Shown here one piece after another: positions 12,864-24,149 of a DNA stretch of 64,000 bases. The position numbers and the translations under genes were made by a program. Source of the stretch: Parasponia andersonii (Eukaryota; Streptophyta; Magnoliopsida; Rosales; Cannabaceae); the NCBI GenBank assembly GCA_002914805.1, contig JXTB01000002.1, positions 2,491,938 through 2,555,937 on the forward strand, written 5' to 3'. Under the pieces are notes generated by a model that saw nothing but the letters and a program-made list of their open reading frames with translations, was not told the origin of the DNA and searched no databases. Numbering within the stretch: the stretch's first letter is position 1; the number at the start of each line of letters is the position of its first letter.

Positions 12864-15660
12864 GTGAATATATATGTTGATGAAGAATACGAAAGGCGAT
12901 GCAATTCATTCTGATCAATTAATTTAATTATTGTATTCGTGTGACAAATCGTCGAACATATTCATATCAAATTAAGTTGTGCAGGGCTGAACGACATGTT
13001 GCTTCTGAACAAGTTGTTGAGAAGTAAATGACGTATCATTTCACTTCACGGTGCCAATTGCAACTGGCAACTTCAGTTTAATTAGTGATCAGCATTTTTA
13101 GGATCAAGAAAGCAATATATCTTAAAAAAGAATGATAGAAGCATTTTTTTTTTATACTTTTTTCTTTTGTATTTTTTTAGTCTTATTATTTTATATGTAG
13201 ATTTTATTATGATTTATTGTACTATTAAAATATTAAATTAGATTGATTTTAGTATTAAAAATTAAAAAAAAAAAAAAAAAACGTATTTAACATTCCTAGT
13301 TTTAAAAAGAGTTGTCTTTTAACTACATCAGTACTGTGAATTGCGAGGTTCCCAAATAGGTAAGATAGGCCCAATTCTCATTTCATTAATAGTCTTTTAT
13401 TACACATTTTGTTTAATATATTAGTCAATTGCAATGGCTAGATGCAAATATTCACGTTTATTCAACATTACTTTGATCAAAATGTTTTCAATTCTTTAAC
13501 CCCAATTTGTTTAAAAAAAAAACGAAGAAGAAGAAAATCATTCTTTAATCCCAATTTGCTTGGAAAAAAAAAAATGAAGAAGAAGAAGAAGAATTCTTAA
13601 ATTGGGAATGCTCAAAGCACTCAAAAGGAACCCATTAGTTCAGGCGCTCGCAGTATGAAGAATTGGGGAACTTTTGGTGATAAATATTAAATCTATTGTC
13701 AAAACTCGAAAGCCCTTAAAGAAATGTGGGTTTTCATCATTAATTGATTAATTAATGTACTAATTAATTACTTAATTGAAGTTTGATACCCCTGCTGATA
13801 TACATGTATTATTGTTCATGCCACGTTAGGCAAATAATCTTCTCGTAACATATCAACATTCTAATGATAATGTTATATGTTTCTACTAGGATGGACCCCT
13901 CAGTTTTCAACTCCAGTCCAGCTTTCAATGAAAATTTTCTATTGGTTATGTAAAACACTAAATAGATTCTTGTCTGCCTAGAAAGCTTGGCAGTAAAATA
14001 AGTGGCTAGGTTGGTCACTAGAGAAACTGTTTGGGACACGGGAAAAATCCTGCATATATAAAAAAGAGAGATATTGACATTTACAAAATTTCAATAGCTA
14101 TTTAACATTGGTTTTTGAATATGAATATTATTAAGCCCACAAATCCAAAATAGAGAATTAATAGGATATAAGAATACAAGGTTTACTTAGGAGATATGCT
14201 TGAGTCCAATATCTATTTTTAAATTACAAAGGTAATCATAGGAGGTGTACAACTAGAATCTAATTTGTTGCATTTAATTGCTTTTTCAAAATAAAATATT
14301 AAGAATTAAGAGTTCCAAAATGTCGGCATTGCTCTCTTATGGTCCATTCCTTGGCCAAAAAGCCTAAGGACACTTTCCCATCTTACTCATTGGAAAAAGT
14401 GGAAACTTGAAGACTCTTTAAACTTTTCAAACATTTTTAGAGATTTGTCTCTGGGAAATCCAAAATGGGATTTTTGAGTCATGAATGTAGGCAAATTATT
14501 TAACCAAAAAAAATGGGGAAAAAAAAAAGTAGACCGTTTATTATTATATGACTTTTGGAGAGGACAGAGAGTTTGGAGCATAGGGAACATGATGGCCTCC
14601 ATGCTTACATATCCATGCCTGACCATCTTTCACATTATCAGTGGCTTCAAAAGGAGCTATGGGGTCTCTCAATGACATGAATCTCTTTTGAAACTCTCCC
14701 CAAAGGGCCAAGCTAAACCCCTTCTCTCTCTCATGGGTCCACACTAACTGGCAATTACTGAATTTTTACTGACTCAGTCCGAGTTTTTCCCCAACCTGAA
14801 CATTAAGAGTGACAACATGTTTATTTCAGCACCATATGGTAGTAGCAGCCCCAAATTCTTGTGGTGAGCCACTAAGGATAAGCTGATTTTGGTGTTGGTT
14901 TTACTGTTTAATACTCCAAGTTGTTGCTCTTAGTAAGCAACTTTGCCATTTCAAGCTCAGCTGCAGTAAAAAGTGAATTTTAGTGCTGAGAAAATCTTCT
15001 ATTTAGAATGTTGAAGTTTAATTGATAATTTGACACCACTAATCTAGGGAGGAAGGGAAAATGTTTGTTGACAGAGATTTTATTAGATAAACCTGTTTGA
15101 CTTGTATATATGTGATAGATATACTTATTAAAAGTGATAAAGCAAATTAAAAGGAACATCATACATATATATATATATATGGATCTATATTTTTCAATGA
15201 AAGATAGGGTTCCAATCTTAATCCTGAAGATAAAAGATAAGGTAGTTATCAACTAAGCCAAATTTGTGATCTCTATAAAAATGAATTTAATTTTTACAAC
15301 TTATAGTAATACATCAAATGAAACTTGTAATTAAGTTGCATCCCTTTAATTTTATCCAATTTGCGAACATGCTTTATTTTCTAACGTTAACTACTTAGTC
15401 CTAATATTCTTTAGAAAAAGGGTGTAACTAATTATTCCCTCTATCAAAACTTCCTTCTATACTCAAACTTGGATCAGTGGGTGGCATTAATTTGAATCTG
15501 TTTGCTTAAAAAATAACGGATGTCACAAGAAAATTGCCTATAAAAGGACCCGACGCTAATATTGGTAAGCCCCAGTTATAAATATTATATATGAGACCCG
15601 CAATTCTACTGGTGAGTGGTGTTATACCAAATTGGAATTCTTTCAGGAGTTTCTTTTCTA
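12550..15660. other. intergenic with small tandem duplications
   Basis: No gene recognised. It contains an (AC)/(AT) microsatellite (about 12810-12862), a 49-bp tandem duplication (about 13491-13588) whose unit carries TTTAAYCCCAATTTG and GAAGAAGAAG, and AT-rich DNA. Open frames at 14387-14744 lack recognisable motifs. Confidence 0.5.
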
Positions 15661-15664
15661 TAGT

Positions 15665-16150
15665 TTAGAGGGTTAATGGCATAAGTGGTCCAAAACTATC
15701 CAACTAGTTATAATTTGGACCCAAAGTTCTAAATTTGGCAACTAAGTCTTCCAATTTTTTAATTCTATGCAAAAGTTGGTCCATGGGCTATCAAAATCGT
15801 AATAAGTTAAATCTGGGATTGAAAATACACATGGGAGCATGTGTAGAAAGTATGTTTAAGAGAAAATAAATTTAATAAAAGAATTTAAGGGGAAATAAAG
15901 ATCCTTATAATTATAAATTTGGAGAAACTTCTCAAATACACTTTTAGATACTACCATCTACTCTTCGTGCTTAATTTCCATTGAAAATTTAACTATATAT
16001 TACAATTTGGATAATTTAAAAACGAAATTAAGTAGAATTAAAAAGTTTAAGGACTTAATTATAAAAGTAGAATACTGGGAACCAAATAATAACAATTTAC
16101 AATTTGGATAGTTAAAGGACGTTCAGGACCATTTGTGCCACAAGCCCTAA
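15665..16150. mobile_element. non-autonomous TIR element (MITE-like)
   Basis: The left end TTAGAGGGTTAATGGCATAA, followed by GTGGTCC and AACTATCCAA, matches in inverted orientation the right end, where GGACCATTTGTGCCACAAG is followed by CCCTAA and AACTATCC is present upstream. Shared core words are GTGGTCC/ATGGTCC, TGGCAYAA and AACTATCCAA. The element is about 486 bp with no coding sequence. The inverted ends are imperfect, as in an old copy, and target-site duplications are not clear, so the superfamily cannot be assigned. Confidence 0.6.
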
Positions 16151-19136
16151 TTGAAACTCATTTCAGGTTAAACTCTTCTAATTTTGTTGAATTTTCAGAT
16201 ATTAAACTTGGTAATGATAAGAAAAAATGGGTGTGATGTCCAACATCAACACCCTTCTGTATGACTTCCGATAAAGGACAGAGAAGGAATAAGACAGCAA
16301 CATAGAGAGGAGGGGGGGATCACAAAGTCACGCACTAGCAGAATGATGCTTGGTGGAGCAATTGAGAGAGATTCGGATTTTAGAAGAAAAACATTGTTTT
16401 TCCAAAAAAAACAAAAAAGCTTTGTTAAAAGCACGAGAGGAATGATATGGCGTGTATGGAGGATATTGTCCTCTCTTTCTCACTCTCTCTCGTTCTTCGA
16501 GATAGATATTGCATTTTGGTATAGCAAGGCTCGAGAAGTATAGGAGATATTATTACTCTATTTGGTACCTTGGGAGAGGATCTGTTCGTTTGTTTTTGGG
16601 GACTTTGGTGGGGGCAGAGTGAAAAAATTTGTAAGATTATGGCCACTTGGAGTACTCTAACATGTCTTGTTTGCTTCAAAAATCTTTAGCACACCTACGA
16701 TGTATGATATGATGGATGCCTCTGTGGGAACCATTCAAATCAATTGTAAGTTGGGACATTCTTTTTTTTAAAAATTATGAAAAAAATTATTTTTTTTTAA
16801 AAAAAAAGTTGGGTTTCCCCAATTATATTGGCTTGCCAACTTAACAGTCAAAAAAACTAATCCAATCAAAATAAACTACAGTGTGGGGGAAGGTACTATT
16901 CAATTCAATTCAACTATGGTCCTTGTTAAGGGAGTTTAGTTAGGCATGTCCACCACTTGAGAATTTCATTGGGTTTGCGTGACTGTAATCATCAAGGTTC
17001 TTCTAGCATGTGGCTACAATATTGTTCTATATGCTTGCAAATTATGTGTGTAGCTAGGTGAATTATAAATCTTATCTTGTATTTATACCCTCCTTTATTT
17101 TTAATTCGAGATACTATTGTTTAATTAGGACAGCATATCATAATCGTTTACTAGCTACGAGCACCAAACCCGTAGATTTGTTGACACAATTGTGCCAAAA
17201 GCATCCATATAAATGCCAAGTACTCATAACTATTGGTGATAAGAAGTGGTAATTTTTTACATGATCCAGCAATATAACTCGAAAATAACACAAAATAAAT
17301 AAATTTAAGTATATTTAATTTTTTTAAAATAATTAATAAACGAATAAATTTCGAGTCAATCCTTATAACTCGAAAATCACTCGTATAACACGTTTAATTT
17401 AACAAAGTTTCTCTCGTGTCCATATCACACGACACAAATATGACATGTTTAGAATTAATTTAATATTTTAATGTAGTTTTATTCAATTCTAAATATGTTT
17501 ATATGTATTTAGTTGAATTAATATAATCGTGCTAAAATTGAATCATCGTATAAATATCGACTAATTTTGTCAAATGGGTCATAAATAGGTATATGACATA
17601 TTTATTTAAAAAGTTACACGTGTTATATAATGTTACACGGTTATTAATCGTGTCGTATTTGAGTTTATATTTTTGACATATTTATTAATTGTGTTGTGTT
17701 CAAATTAAGATGTTATTATGTCATATGATAATTGTATCAATCGAAATTATATGACACAATAACACAAATTATCAGCCTTATTAGTGCATTAGATTAGAAT
17801 CATTTTTCAATGACTTAGTATAAATACAAATGCATTGGTCTTTAGTTGTATTTTAGCATCGTATATTTAGTTATATAGGATAACACTATATATCCCAATT
17901 ATTATACTAATTTTTTTGTCCTAACACACGTAATAAGCGAGTTGTCGTCGTCTAATTAATGTATTAAAATTTATCGCAAATAAATTAAATATTACTCGCT
18001 AATTAAGCAATGATAAATCACATATTATGTATATTAGTATTAAAAATTTGACAATATAGTTGATAACTTTATCCACATAACATAAATTACGGGATGATAA
18101 AAACGAAACAACTCTTTGCAAAAAGTCAAATCAAGCAAAGTCAAACTAAAGAAAGGACAAGAATAGGACTTATCGAACCATACCATTCAATTTCAACATG
18201 AATATATATTATCCCCAACATATATTAAAAAAACCAAGAATAAATAGAAGCCTAAAAGACATAGAAATGATCCCCGTGAAACTGAATTTGAACAAAAAAA
18301 GGAAATTGCAAGAGTTGCGAATGTCACTAACATGCAACAGTGACACCTCAAAAAATGAGATTAGATTAGAGAGTGGTGGGGTCCATCCCAATAGGCAAAC
18401 AAATTTTTTGCGCGCATGGTACAGTAGCACTCACGGTTGCTCAATTAGTGTTTTTTTTCTTCCAAAAAAAAATAAATAAATTTCCCAAAAACAATACGAC
18501 TCTTCTCTCTTGAGGGAAAAAAAGGAGCCAACAATCCTCCACATGTGTGCAAAATGTGCGCGCGTGCGAGAGCATTGTATGGCGGCTGCTAAAGGCCCAA
18601 AGCCCGCTTTGTTTCCCATACCCAACAAAACCCATCAATTGTCGCCCAAACGAAGGGTCTAGTGGGGCCACAATGTCCAACAATAACAATGTTACGAGGG
18701 CCCACATTTGCCGAGCAGTTCGGACACACACCAAGATGATGTGGTAGCTTTTGTGGGCCCATTTTCCACGGTGGTTGTCGGCCCATGACTGGGGGCCAAT
18801 CATATTCAATTGGGGTGGGGTTAGAACTTTGGGAGTTATAGGTTTTGAAATACTCATTTCATCCAAAAATAAATAAATAAATAAACAACAAAAAGAAAAT
18901 AATGTACCTTTTTTTGTCTCTTCAACTTACTATGCTCACCTCCAAATAATTTTTTTTCCCTCTTTTAAAAAAAAATTATTAAATTAATCTTTGCTAAGAT
19001 GAGGAAGAAGATTTTGGGTGGCGACTTTTCACATAAAAGTCCCTAACTTTTGTTTGAGAAAGAGAGATCTGAGAGAGTTTGGTTTACACTTTTCAAGTAA
19101 GATTTGGTTCAACAAAGTGGTTGACCATTTTGGGGG

Positions 19137-19173
<37 letters not shown>

Positions 19174-19196
19174 TATATTGGGGCTAAGCTTGCGTG

Positions 19197-19228
<32 letters not shown>

Positions 19229-20370
19229 TACTCTTAAGATAGATAGATGAGATAGTGTGTTGAGTTTGGTGGGTGCATGCGCGTGCAGCACAAAGAGGGT
19301 GGGTTTTGTGGTCATAATGGAGGCTGCCAGCCACACCCATCAGATTTATTCATGACGCCATACACTATGCATCATTCCTATTACTACCCCAAAACTATTT
19401 CATTCTGAACTCACAATTTTCCATCATTGCCTTTTCTCTCTTTACCTTAACATTTTTAATTGTTTGGTTTAAATTTAGTGACCCTTCTAGGCTCTATTTA
19501 TATAGAAATAATTCAGTTTGTCGATAAATTCATAATCTAATTTTAAGTTTTCTTTTGTAATTAATAACAATAATAGTAGTAAGTATTGTAAAGTAAATTA
19601 GTTGACAACAGTGAGAATCTGACAAATAAGTTGTGATCATTTAAAAGTCACAATTTAGTATATTACTAGTACTTAAAGCTTTTGTTATGTACTAATTATA
19701 TCTCTCTAAATCTATAACTACCCTAGAAAGTATAACCTGTCTGCTAAGTATATGACTACTTGTAGACTTTTTCTGTAGAGAAAGCTTCTTCAATGCTGAT
19801 GATTTTGAATTATTGATATATAATCTTCAGCATACACAATACCTTATAAGTCTTAAATTAAAAGCCAAGGTGAGACCGGCTACTTAGATGTGTTTGATTT
19901 GAGAGCAGTTGCCTGTGAAAACTTCCTTGGAAAGCCCACTATGCACTAATTACTTCCTTTTCCTTCAAAGTTACTGTTTCTCTGCTCAACTTTACACCCT
20001 CTCCACCTTACAAAGACAAATAAAATTCATTTGGTTTCCATTCTTTTGGCAAAAAGGCAATAAAAATAAATAGAAATAGGAATACAAAATACAAAAGCAA
20101 ACCCAGTTTTATTGGGGATGTCGGACCGTATGTAGTTCTCAAATAATTGTAGGCCTAAGTTTTGTTGATACAAAAGCTTTGGCTAATCAAACTTGACATA
20201 ATTCTTATTATTATGTTGTGATCAAATGAATTTTCATTTATTTCAAATTTCTTGGAGGGAAAACGGAAACTAACCCTTTATTTGGAATAAGGTTTTGGCT
20301 AATAATAATTAAGAAGCTTAATAAATTTGCATGCTTTCAAAAAATACAAAAAAGAAATAAGAAATATAAT
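16151..20370. other. intergenic, includes a CGTGT/ACACG-rich repeat remnant
   Basis: No gene recognised. Positions about 17270-17780 are rich in CGTGT/ACACG and ACATRTTTA words, as seen in decayed plant repeats, but termini are not defined. Around 18540-18830 the DNA is less AT-rich and rich in GGCCCA/TGGGCC words, yet its minus-strand open frames (up to 141 codons) have no recognisable motif. Confidence 0.4.
19140..19228. repeat. two (GA)n microsatellites
   Basis: GA dinucleotide runs occupy 19140-19172 and 19204-19228, separated by about 30 bp of unique sequence. The long open frames that cross them are artefacts of the repeat. Confidence 0.9.
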
Positions 20371-20375
20371 AAAAA

Positions 20376-21012
20376 TGTTGATAGAGGTTTTATCAACAAT
20401 AAATTTTAGAAAAAATTACGAGATGTGGCTTGTGTTAATAGGGTTATTAATCAAAGCAAATAAAAAGACAAAGATTTTATAGTAGTTCAGGCCCAAAAAA
20501 GATGAGCTTACATCCACTGTTTTTCACTATTTTCTGGAGAATTACAAGAACTCAAAATTATAATGTGTTGTCTGGAAAGAAGAAAATACTCTTAAGAATT
20601 CTTTAGCTTCTCTAGATTCGAAAGTCCTCCTCTCCCTCACCGAAATATTGAACTCCCTTTATATAGATGAAGGTAGCTCAATATTCCCAATTATGAGAAT
20701 GGGTAACAGTACAATCGAGTAATATAATTTGAGTAATAATATAAATGGGTAATCACTTAAATTGAGTAACTGGTTGAACTTGAAAGAGAAACTTTTGTTT
20801 CCCTTTCCTTGTAGGTTTCCCGTTTGACTAAGCAGAGATTAGTCTCTTTTTCTTTCAAGTCACACGTAACTCCTGCGGTGGAGGTCGCATATAACCTGTT
20901 CGGAGGAGATTGCACGTAACTTATACGGTGGAGGTCGCATGCAACCCTTTCAGATGAGGTTGCACTTAATCTTACTCATGCGACCTGACATAGGATTTTA
21001 GACCGCACAACA
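20376..21012 (-). repeat. 3' LTR of gypsy element 1
   Basis: 637 bp, starting TGTTGATAGAGG and ending CGCACAACA on the plus strand. In the element's own sense U3 comes first and holds four 25-bp tandem units (20859-20958). A TATATAAA box lies at 20658-20665 on the minus strand. Confidence 0.95.
20859..20958 (-). repeat. 25-bp tandem repeats in LTR U3
   Basis: Four head-to-tail 25-bp units begin GTCRCAYRTAAC (with variants) and end GGWGGAG or similar on the plus strand. A fifth partial unit follows from 20959. The same array sits at 29728-29827 in the other LTR, and a three-unit version is in element 2. U3 arrays like this usually act as enhancer-type sites; that role is inferred. Confidence 0.85.
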
Positions 21013-21028
21013 ATTGCTCTCTAGCTTC
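21013..21028 (-). other. polypurine tract of element 1
   Basis: The minus strand reads GAAGCTAGAGAGCAAT directly before the 3' LTR (TGTTGTGCGG). The tract is weaker in purines than its counterpart in element 2. Confidence 0.6.
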
Positions 21029-21404
21029 ATTAATTCTTTAGGATAAAATGGAGCTTCCTTTTAATGTAAGTGATTGTGAACTTAAAAAATACGACGTCAC
21101 TACCTAGATTTGAGATCCTTGAAGAGTCGAAGAGTCGCCAGATCTTAAATCTCACCTTTCTCAAGATCACGCGTACCTTTTTCTGATAGACGAAAATACG
21201 TGTCGCCTTTTCTAAGAAAAATAGCAGAACTCGAGGAGACTCAAGGATATTGATGATGCTAACTACCATCTCAACCGAATCGTTTCAAATTTCGAAAGAT
21301 ACTGATTTAATTTCGGAAAAAAATCAAATCCTGCGTAAACTTCAGCTTTTAGATCTGAAAATTAAATATCTTGATCTACGGCTGTAATTTAGCGATATTC
21401 GAGG

Positions 21405-24149
21405 AATAAATATCAGAAATCAATCCGCTTCTGCCTTTTCATTACAGACTCGTTTTCCATCTCTCTAAAATTCCGAAGTATTTCAAAGCCTACAGCACCG
21501 TTTCATTCTTCAGCTCGCACAATTCTAGTATCTTCTCCGACAGAGTTCAGACCATATCTCAATCCCTCCGCTTTCGAAGAAAGGTTAGTTCTTTCCTTCT
21601 CTCCTATTGTTTTTCGTCTGTTCTCAGAAAAACTTACAATTTCAATTCTAGGAATAGAAACACATCCCATATTCAAATGAACTGGAATGAGAATTTTTCA
21701 GATCCCCATTTACCGGTTCATAGAATACTCTTACTAGATAATGGTCAGAGATAAACTCGTGAAAAAAGTTTCTAGGGTCTGATACCCTATTTTATTTTTT
21801 GACGAACTGCTCGAGCAATTTTTATGAATCCGTAGACCAATTAGAAAAAACTCGATGAGCTTGCTTGTTAGTATAATCCTAGGGTGAACCCCCAAAATTT
21901 ACTAGCACATAGTGAAAATCCTTGATGCTCGCATAGGACTAAATCCATCCATATTTATTTTCAGATGTCTAGTAGTGAAGATTTTAGGGAAGAGAATGCA
22001 TTTTTTGGAGAATCTGACTCCAGTGTTATCTCCATAAACCTCGAAGACTACTTCGAACCAGAATCCGAGGTAGAGATAACAGGGGTCAGGCAAAATAGTC
22101 CTCGCATAGGTGACCTCCCTCAGGACCAGTGGCCTCGACATATCAGGGATGCCCCTGCCTTCTCATCAGGATATCAATATGTAGAGAGGAATTGGTCATA
22201 TACCAACATAAGGACGAGCTGCTCATCGAACAAGCTCAGCAAAATCGCGTGCAGCTATAAGATCGCCATCCCTCTTCGCCTACCCATGGAATTCAATCGA
22301 CCACACATACTACCACGCAGAATTGCTTCTTTTTCTGAAGCAGTTCTCAAGTGCGGTGTCCACCTTCCACTTCATCTGTACATAAAATTAATTATCGACT
22401 ACTATGGGGTCGTCCCTTTCTAATTGACTCCTAATACATATAGATACATGGTAGGTTTGTACATACTTTACCACAAACTAGGTTTAGAGACCCCTTCTCC
22501 TGAAGAGTTTGCTTGGTTTTACCAAATGAAATCAAACCCGTCAGATCTTGGCTTCTTTTATGCAAGCAAATGGTCGAACCAGATAATAAAAATGATCTAC
22601 GGGATTCGCAACAACATGGGAATATGGAAAAATCTATTTTTCTACTTTGACTATGCAGATTACGGCTTCTTTCAAAATTCCGGTAGGTAGTTTTTCAATT
22701 TATCACCTTTTTTCTATTTTGTTATTTTTATCCTGATCGCACTCGCATGTCATCGCAGACAACAGGAAACGGCCCGGACTTTCCAGGGAACAGCTCGCAA
22801 GGGTGTACAAAATCAACGACCTTCCAATCGAGGAATTTGATTGGAAGACACTTGGAACTTCCAAGAACCTGGTCGCTTGCGGTCTACTTCCAAAGGGAGC
22901 CGCGTTCCCTGATCCCTCTGTCCGTTCGTCCGGACCTTTGAGCTCGAAGAAAAAGAAGCCAAGGAAACAGACGGATACAGGTGCCTCGTCTTCCAGACTT
23001 GGGAAACGAAAAGTACCTGCCGCCCCTCCAGCTTCGGAACCTTCCTCTCTAGAAACAGTGTCACCACCAGCTCCTCAACAAGAAGAAGGTAATCATATAT
23101 ACATTTTCTAATTATCAATATATTATATCACCTTGTTCACTGACGTATCTGTACAGAGATGGTTATCGGTAGTGGCCTGCGAGCACCACCCTCCACTCTC
23201 GGGTCCATGGCAAAATCCAAAACACCCGAGAGTACTCCGCCATCGAAAGGGAAAGAGAAGGTCGACAACTCTAAAAAATGAAAAGTTGCCTTCGAGGACA
23301 TCCCGGTAAGCTCGCATCCTCTACAACCTCAGACATCGAGCCACTCTGAACTACCCAAAGAAGTTGCCACCTCTTCGGAACCGATCCTGGCAGATAAGGA
23401 TGAAGAGCTCTTTGCGCTCCTCAATCAATTACCAGAGAAGACTGGTATGAGTGCAGTCTTCATTGATCACTTCACTTCCGAGGAGGGCTGGGAGCGGATG
23501 AAGCGACGATCTGCCAAGGTCGCTTTTGGTTCTGCGATGAGGATACTAGCCAATGTAAGTACCTTTTTATTCTCTCCTCAAAATGTATTATTTCTTGGTA
23601 TTGATGATTATATTTTCAGACCGCGGCTGCTGCTGTCCTGATACACGACCTAGTCCTCGAATGCTTGGAGAAGGCCGAAAAAGTTGAAGAGATAACCCAA
23701 GCATTCGAGAACTCGGAGAAAGCTCGGGAGGAGAGAAAAAAGCCTTTGACTTGGAGAGGCAGCAGCTGCTTGAAGGCCTAGCCAAGGAGAAGCTCGAGAA
23801 GGAGAACCTCGAGGAGAAAGTCAAAGAGCTCGAGAAAACCATCTCTGAGCATCTGGATCGCTTGAGGGAGGCGACAACAGAGGCAGTTCACAAATCTATC
23901 GAAGAGTTCAAGGCGACTGAAGTCAAAAAGCTCGAAGATAAAGCTAGTGACATCACCTCGTCGACCATCATTTTTAACATCTTCTGCGAGCATCTGGACT
24001 TTGACTTCTCTATCCTTGGTGAGGACGTGGTCGAGCTTGTCCAGAGTTGGAGAGAGGATACTGCCAAAACTGGGGATGGTGGTGCGACCACCGCATACTT
24101 CAAACCACCTCGTGCTAACAGAAGCATCCCGATAATATCAATTCCCTAA
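21405..24149 (+). pseudogene. antisense extra gene of element 1 (gypsy-type transposon domain, coiled coil), broken
   Basis: A plus-strand gene lies between pol and the 3' LTR. Its promoter region has an AATAAATATC box (about 21405-21414, decayed TATA). Splice sites give a leader intron (21584-21964) and coding exons 21965-22682, 22759-23088, 23157-23554 and 23620 to about 24083. Exon 2 contains YGVVPF, LTPNTYRYMVGLYILYHKLG and PSPEEFAWFYQ, the region I know as the 'putative gypsy-type transposon' (Transposase_28) domain. Exon 3 is basic (SSKKKKPRKQ), and exon 5 is a charged coiled coil ending CEHLDFDFSILGEDVVELVQ. Lesions are TAA at 22421-22423 (Q in the sister copy), TGA at 23279-23281 (R in the sister copy) and a frameshift near 23733-23742. 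After about 24083 the frame reads antisense integrase and stops at 24149, a junction made by deletion. Not functional. The function of the intact gene is unknown. Confidence 0.85.

Noticed and set aside
14540..14745. miR477-like word ACTCTCCCCAAAGGGC with a partly complementary arm at 14550-14562
   Set aside because: Pairing covers only about 12-13 bases across a long loop and the rest of the arms do not match, so no microRNA hairpin is supported.
18441..18866. 141-codon minus-strand ORF
   Set aside because: No recognisable motif, overlapping open frames on both strands, and no splice or promoter context; likely chance in less AT-rich DNA.
19018..19340. ORFs with Arg-Glu or Ser-Leu repeats
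   Set aside because: Produced by the GA microsatellites.
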